Positions 63,039 to 64,000 of a DNA stretch of 64,000 nt are shown piece after piece (the stretch's first letter is position 1; each line of letters starts with the position of its first letter). The stretch is from contig OZ176053.1 in assembly GCA_964247055.1 (NCBI GenBank), positions 11,656,001 through 11,720,000 on the forward strand, read 5' to 3'. The notes beneath the pieces are model-generated. The model made no database searches. It was not told the DNA's origin and saw only the letters and a list, made by a program, of their open reading frames with translations. The stretch is from Paragordius varius. Its lineage: Eukaryota; Nematomorpha. The position numbers and the translations under genes are program-made.

Positions 63039-64000
63039 GTATAAATTTATATTTATTTACAAAATATATTAAACCATTTTTGAGCGTAGTTAATGTTGGG
63101 TCTTAATCATAATGAATACTTTTCGAACTTGTAACTTTGAGGGCATGTTAAAATAATCTTGCGACATTTTAAATTTTTTTTACCAAGTTTGTCGAAAATG
63201 TTAATTTCAGTATTTGTCTGTTTCATTCGTTTTTATTATGTTACATATAATTTTACTTTCACCGTAAACCCGATGAACCTAATTCTAAAATATATGGATT
63301 AAATCATGTTAACCATTCTGATAAATAACCCATTTTATGACTTAATTTATTTTGATTTTAAAACACAATCTGTAAATGTTTAACAATGGAATTACATTAG
63401 GTAATTAATGACCAATACCAGGTGTAGTCATAAGTTATAGGCTAGACAAGAGAAGACGGAGCGAAAATAGGACGATTAAATTGATACAGACCCCATTCGT
63501 TCCTCTAAAAACTACAAACGCCCAACATTTAGGTTCGCCAAAAAATAACGTATCATATATATCATTAAATATTCACATCGAATTTTTTTCTGCAAAAAAA
63601 ACACCTTCGGCGCATTGCTTTTCTATTATTTTCTCAGAAGAGAAATGATGTTGAAAGTCATCGTTTGGTAAAAACATATGGTGTTAACATGTCTGAAATA
63701 TGTGAAACATGGGGTTCGAACATTTAAAAGTTGTGATAATGTAAAGTGACTGGTCGCTCAGTAAATCTCACTGCGAAGACGATAAATCCAGGAGTTATTA
63801 ATGATGACTCAACTCAAACCCATAACCATTACTGATATGACAAACAATAATCAGTAGCGTCTATGAGCAATTGGAAAGATTTAAACTCGTTAAATGGATC
63901 TTTCATAATTTGTATATACGCCACTCAAAGTGACTTGTATAATCTTGCGTCAACTTCACGGAAGAAAATCATTTTTGCCTCGAGTAACAATTTAAGAGAA
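32460..64000 (+). CDS. Unrecognised secreted/surface glycoprotein with micro-exon stalk (3' end beyond window)
   Basis: Constant exons: 32460-32535, 33138-33166, 33699-33746, 35092-35236, 35586-35673, 37144-37303, 39122-39196, 39348-39495, 39636-39660, 39731-39752, 41387-41485, 46532-46685. All donor/acceptor phases agree (1,0,0,1,2,0,0,1,2,0,0,1), giving 356 open codons. Exon 1 is a signal peptide (MFFKKNLFDLLLLSIIINA...). The ectodomain has several Cys and six N-glycosylation sequons (NYT, NKT, NGT, NCS, NVT, NAT). From 47526 on, micro-exons of 18-33 nt, all phase 1, encode short Pro/Thr/Ala/Glu-rich pieces: AEETEK, VTDEHDAPPSS, AGSVIKPPLPP, DSTVAPAR, EKPETR, VAPPPS twice, AGSTQPPKPT, then the same set again in the next tandem units. 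I do not recognise the family. Some strands (for example KKGSVLLSVHYHGEAF) faintly recall ML-domain proteins, but that is weak. The stalk looks mucin- or PEVK-like. The design resembles schistosome micro-exon genes without implying homology. Confidence 0.72.
33747..35091. other. Intron 3 of glycoprotein gene
   Basis: GTAAAA...ATTAG intron of AT-rich DNA; nothing further recognised. Confidence 0.5.
36411..36630. mobile_element. IS630/Tc1-type MITE (CAGTCATGTA ends)
   Basis: Inverted ends CAGTCATATATCCTTTA and (reversed) CAGTCATGTATCCTTTA enclose 220 bp and are flanked by TA on both sides, the target duplication of Tc1/mariner/IS630 elements. The ends match those of the larger element at 47568-49598. 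It lies in the glycoprotein intron between exons 35586-35673 and 37144-37303. Confidence 0.8.
37372..37907. mobile_element. MITE, TCCTTGAACATTTC family, copy 2
   Basis: Left arm GAGTGTCCTTTAACACTC...TCCTTGAACATTTCAAGG and right arm GGACCATCTCGAAAGGTTCA...GAGTGCAAATAGTATA mirror those of the copy at 9114-9662. The left terminus is degraded. It is intronic. Confidence 0.6.
38118..38976. mobile_element. MITE, TTCACCC family, copy 3, split by a nested insertion
   Basis: CAATTTAAATTCACCCTTCA near 38130 and GGGTGACTTTGAATGG near 38937 are the two arms of the TTCACCC family. The centre is interrupted by the TTAA-flanked element at 38264-38842, so this MITE is the older of the two. Confidence 0.65.
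38264..38842 (-). mobile_element. piggyBac-like TTAA MITE, copy A
   Basis: TTAA flanks (38260-38263 and 38843-38846) enclose 579 bp with ends CACTTGAATAC and, reversed, CACTTCGATTC. Adjacent is the hairpin GGGGTATTTAGATACCCC near 38811. TTAA duplication and CACT-type ends suggest the piggyBac superfamily. It is related to copies at 47832, 49603 (partial) and 50730. Confidence 0.75.
39900..39962 (-). ncRNA. Type I hammerhead ribozyme 1
   Basis: On the minus strand, TCGTA is followed by the core CTGATGA (39945-39939). Stem II is GTGCT/AGCAC with loop AACA, then comes GAAA (39924-39921). Stem III is the palindrome ACTAGT, then GTC with predicted cleavage after C at 39915. Stem I pairs UCGUA with UGCGA (one G-U); past an internal loop UUGUG/UUA, AAUAG pairs with CUAUU. 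All invariant core bases are present. The two-base-pair palindromic stem III matches minimal hammerheads of schistosomes and Penelope elements, which work best as dimers. Confidence 0.88.
40344..40406 (-). ncRNA. Type I hammerhead ribozyme 2
   Basis: Same core as ribozyme 1: CTGATGA at 40389-40383, GAAA at 40368-40365, cleavage after 40359. One change in the outer part of stem I (CTAATGA for CTATTGA) weakens a pair outside the core. Confidence 0.86.
40789..40851 (-). ncRNA. Type I hammerhead ribozyme 3
   Basis: CTGATGA at 40834-40828 and GAAA upstream of ACTAGTC, with cleavage after 40804. The unit is cut just beyond stem I, where it joins the inverted copy, but the motif itself is complete. 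Confidence 0.85.
41010..41073 (+). ncRNA. Type I hammerhead ribozyme 4 (inverted unit)
   Basis: Plus-strand copy: CTGATGA at 41028-41034, stem II GTGCT/AGCAC, GAAA at 41049-41052, ACTAGTC with cleavage after 41058. The distal stem I has AGTATAG in place of CAAATAG and still pairs with CUAU. Confidence 0.86.
41540..41769. mobile_element. hAT-like MITE (AGAGGCGTAGC ends)
   Basis: Perfect inverted ends AGAGGCGTAGC (41541-41551) and GCTACGCCTCT (41758-41768) enclose about 230 bp that are GC-richer than the flank. AGAGGCGTAG-type ends are common in hAT elements. An 8-bp target duplication is not clear. Confidence 0.6.
41770..42329. other. Intronic AT-rich DNA
   Basis: Nothing recognised apart from a possible second hAT-like terminus (CAGTAGCGTAGGGG) near 41811. 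Confidence 0.35.
42330..45390 (+). mobile_element. RTE-type LINE, copy 2 (decayed)
   Basis: Plus-strand relative of the LINE at 22823-25723, sharing about 60% of residues in the RT by eye, so a separate subfamily. It starts at ATG 42551 (LRIGTWNSRG, endonuclease) and has SDHNLLVAKLK at about 43270. RT pieces are GCRDMISNIRW at about 44225, NGLRQGCVLSPTLFN at about 44477, then ADDTILLSN with a stop in the codon before ADD. The C-terminal region reads SESWTIKK, IWCWRKALQITW, YFGHITRA and RKRGRCKMRWIE, ending at 45349. It has at least five frameshifts or stops. Base composition (less AT) sets it off from the intron around it. It lies between glycoprotein exons 41387-41485 and 46532-46685. Confidence 0.85.
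45391..46470. other. Intronic AT-rich DNA
   Basis: No exon or repeat recognised before the TA run at 46471. Confidence 0.35.
46471..46527. repeat. (TA)n microsatellite at a splice acceptor
   Basis: A TA run ending in TATTTATAG directly before exon 46532-46685. It occupies the place of the polypyrimidine tract. Confidence 0.9.
47526..47543 (+). CDS. Micro-exon, unit 0 (AEETEK)
   Basis: An 18-nt exon between acceptor TTATTATAG and donor GTATAT, phase 1 in and out. Its flanks (GCATTATTATAG) match the EKPETR micro-exon at 53119, so the two are paralogous exons with different codons. It joins in frame to the preceding exon ending ...CPGLVE at 46685. Confidence 0.65.
47568..49598 (-). mobile_element. 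IS630/Tc1-like DNA transposon, decayed
   Basis: Ends CAGTCATGTAGACTTTATTT and (reversed) CAGCCATGTAGACTTTATTT with TA on both sides; inverted repeats extend about 170 bp. The minus strand at about 48800-48412 encodes a transposase fragment. A helix-turn-helix-like part (YKFHKCYETKHTLGIEKEPL) is followed by ITKKTLYKIFKILNYTRKR, RFEYACLVNGIPLDKIYYLDES, the block preceding the first catalytic Asp of the DDE_3/IS630 fold (Asp near 48437). Frameshifts interrupt it and the remaining catalytic region is not seen. A piggyBac-like MITE (47832-48235) is inserted inside. A pair of about 110-bp direct repeats lies at 48955-49065 and 49113-49230. Confidence 0.7.
47832..48235 (+). mobile_element. piggyBac-like TTAA MITE, copy B
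   Basis: TTAA on both sides (47828-47831, 48236-48239); ends CACCTAGATTC and, reversed, CACTTGGATAC. Shorter (404 bp) than copies A and C. Nested in the IS630-like element. Confidence 0.75.
49603..49985. repeat. Inverted duplicate of 47566-47957
   Basis: Nearly perfect reverse complement of 47566-47957. It contains a truncated piggyBac-like MITE (49603-49733) and an IS630-type terminus ending ...CATGACTG at 49983. Because the arm spans two unrelated families, it arose by inverted segmental duplication rather than as a terminal repeat. Confidence 0.75.
49986..50157. mobile_element. MITE, TTCACCC family, copy 4 (right half)
   Basis: Core (ACTGAAAAAATAATA) plus the right arm with GGGTGAATTTG-type units. 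The left half is missing, cut at the junction with the inverted duplicate. Confidence 0.6.
50667..50699 (+). CDS. Micro-exon, unit 0 (VTDEHDAPPSS)
   Basis: A 33-nt exon between acceptor TTTATAG and donor GTAACA, phase 1 in and out. It occupies the position of the VAPPPS micro-exon of units 1-2, from which it differs by a 15-nt in-frame length change while the surrounding intron stays similar. Confidence 0.6.
50730..51306 (+). mobile_element. piggyBac-like TTAA MITE, copy C
   Basis: 577 bp with ends CACTTCGATTC and (reversed) CACTTGAATAC, flanked by TTCA (mutated TTAA, 50726-50729) and TTAA (51307-51310). The paralogous empty site, ATTTTAAATATG with TTAA at 54833-54836, is preserved in tandem unit 1, which shows the exact insertion and target duplication. 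Confidence 0.85.
51912..51944 (+). CDS. Micro-exon, unit 0 (AGSVIKPPLPP)
   Basis: A 33-nt phase-1 exon between acceptor TATTAG and donor GTAATT. Its paralogue in units 1 and 2 is AGSTQPPKPT (30 nt). Flanking introns are about 90% alike by eye. Confidence 0.65.
52817..52840 (+). CDS. Micro-exon, unit 1 (DSTVAPAR)
   Basis: 24 nt between CTTTAG and GTATGT, phase 1 in and out. Paralogues 57728-57751 and 62671-62694 encode DTTVAPAR. Confidence 0.65.
53119..53136 (+). CDS. Micro-exon, unit 1 (EKPETR)
   Basis: 18 nt between TTATTATAG and GTATAC, phase 1. In units 2 and 3 the paralogue (58049-58066, 62992-63009, ENPETR) has lost its GT donor to a TA-repeat expansion. Confidence 0.6.
53464..54571. 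other. 1.1-kb insert of unknown origin, unit 1
   Basis: Present in units 1, 2 (58411-59516) and 3 (from about 63353) but absent from the homologous place in unit 0, where TGACTTAATTA runs straight into GATGGGC at 50430. It is less AT-rich than its surroundings and holds a 67-codon frame (53979-54182, MSNWKDLNSLNG...) that is identical in units 1 and 2. No domain recognised and no terminal inverted repeats found. It is probably a fragment of an inserted element or gene carried along by the duplications. Confidence 0.5.
54789..54806 (+). CDS. Micro-exon, unit 1 (VAPPPS), first copy
   Basis: 18 nt between CCATATAG and GTAATT, phase 1. The duplicate at 55496-55513 has the same codons and donor GTAACT. 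Confidence 0.6.
55069..55398. repeat. GC-rich dispersed repeat, copy 2
   Basis: Reverse-oriented relative of about 28850-29150 (CCGGTAAACCC, CCCAGTTCGGGCC, GCGCCGAACATAGTCGGC). It sits between the two VAPPPS micro-exons, and its partner is in the same place in unit 2 (60012-60341). Confidence 0.75.
56155..56184 (+). CDS. Micro-exon, unit 1 (AGSTQPPKPT)
   Basis: 30 nt between TATATCAG and GTAATT, phase 1. An identical paralogue is at 61098-61127. Confidence 0.65.
57299..57552. mobile_element. MITE, TTCACCC family, copy 5
   Basis: TATACCATTTACAGTTGAAA start and an inverted end, 254 bp, near the 3' end of unit 1. It was duplicated with the unit to 62238-62494. Confidence 0.75.
57688..62630 (+). 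repeat. Tandem duplication unit 2 (~4.94 kb)
   Basis: Closely similar to unit 1 and nearly identical to the visible part of unit 3. Micro-exons: 57728-57751 (DTTVAPAR), 58049-58066 (ENPETR, donor lost), 59736-59753 and 60439-60456 (VAPPPS), 61098-61127 (AGSTQPPKPT). It contains the 1.1-kb insert (58411-59516), the GC-rich repeat (60012-60341) and the TTCACCC MITE (62238-62494). Confidence 0.92.
58066..58097. repeat. (TA)n expansion abolishing a splice donor
   Basis: A TA run begins exactly where unit 1 has the donor GTATAC of the EKPETR exon. The same run is in unit 3 at 63008-63035. Confidence 0.85.
62631..64000 (+). repeat. Tandem duplication unit 3 (start only)
   Basis: The first 1.37 kb of a third unit, nearly identical to unit 2, with micro-exon 62671-62694 (DTTVAPAR) and the disabled ENPETR exon at 62992-63009. 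It runs off the window, so the copy number of the array is unknown. Confidence 0.9.

Noticed and set aside
1-64000. tRNA or rRNA genes
   Set aside because: No stretch with the conserved tRNA A and B boxes or rRNA core motifs was recognised by eye; a tRNA scan would settle it.

Overview
This window comes from the nuclear genome of an AT-rich invertebrate animal. The genes are split by spliceosomal introns, most with GT...AG ends and many over 1 kb. The products are animal ones: a titin/twitchin-type muscle-style protein, PICK1, WDR46 and the kinase RSKR (SgK494). The rest is dominated by non-LTR retrotransposons and small DNA-transposon families. I cannot fix the phylum. Introns as short as 25-33 nt, hammerhead-ribozyme repeats and an amplified array of micro-exons recall parasitic flatworms or other fast-evolving lineages, but that is only a hint.

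Layout. 1-3116: AT-rich DNA with a 1.1-kb foldback. 3117-11320 (+): the 3' part of an Ig/FN3 gene, one domain per exon, order Ig-FN3-FN3-Ig-FN3-FN3-Ig plus a tiny acidic last exon; a mariner relic lies in its last large intron. 11570-12250: second mariner relic. 12719-19064 (-): complete WDR46 in ten phase-consistent exons. 19218-22643 (+): RSKR kinase, divergently placed about 150 bp from WDR46, with 25, 25 and 33 nt introns and two possible C-termini. 22823-25723 (-): an almost intact RTE-type LINE. 27012-28187 (+): PICK1 in a single exon. 28606-30784: a GC-rich dispersed repeat, then a zinc-finger-bearing element between 31-bp direct repeats. 32460 to beyond the window end (+): a large unrecognised gene for a secreted or surface glycoprotein.

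The last gene is the most interesting part. Twelve exons (32460-46685), all phase-consistent, encode a signal peptide and a Cys-containing, glycosylation-rich ectodomain. They are followed by an array of 18-33 nt micro-exons, all phase 1 and all multiples of 3, encoding Pro/Thr/Ala/Glu-rich segments. The array sits in about 4.9-kb tandem units (units 1, 2 and the start of 3) plus an older, transposon-invaded unit 0. Between unit 0 and the younger units the micro-exons differ more than the flanking introns, which suggests diversifying selection on a modular stalk.

Within an intron of this gene lies a 1.4-kb array of about 445-bp repeats flanked by a 14-bp target duplication. Each repeat carries a well-formed type I hammerhead ribozyme with a minimal palindromic stem III, as known from Penelope-like elements and animal retrozymes. 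Other introns of this gene hold a second, decayed RTE LINE, an IS630/Tc1-like transposon, TTAA-flanked piggyBac-like MITEs, hAT-like MITEs and another inverted-repeat MITE family.
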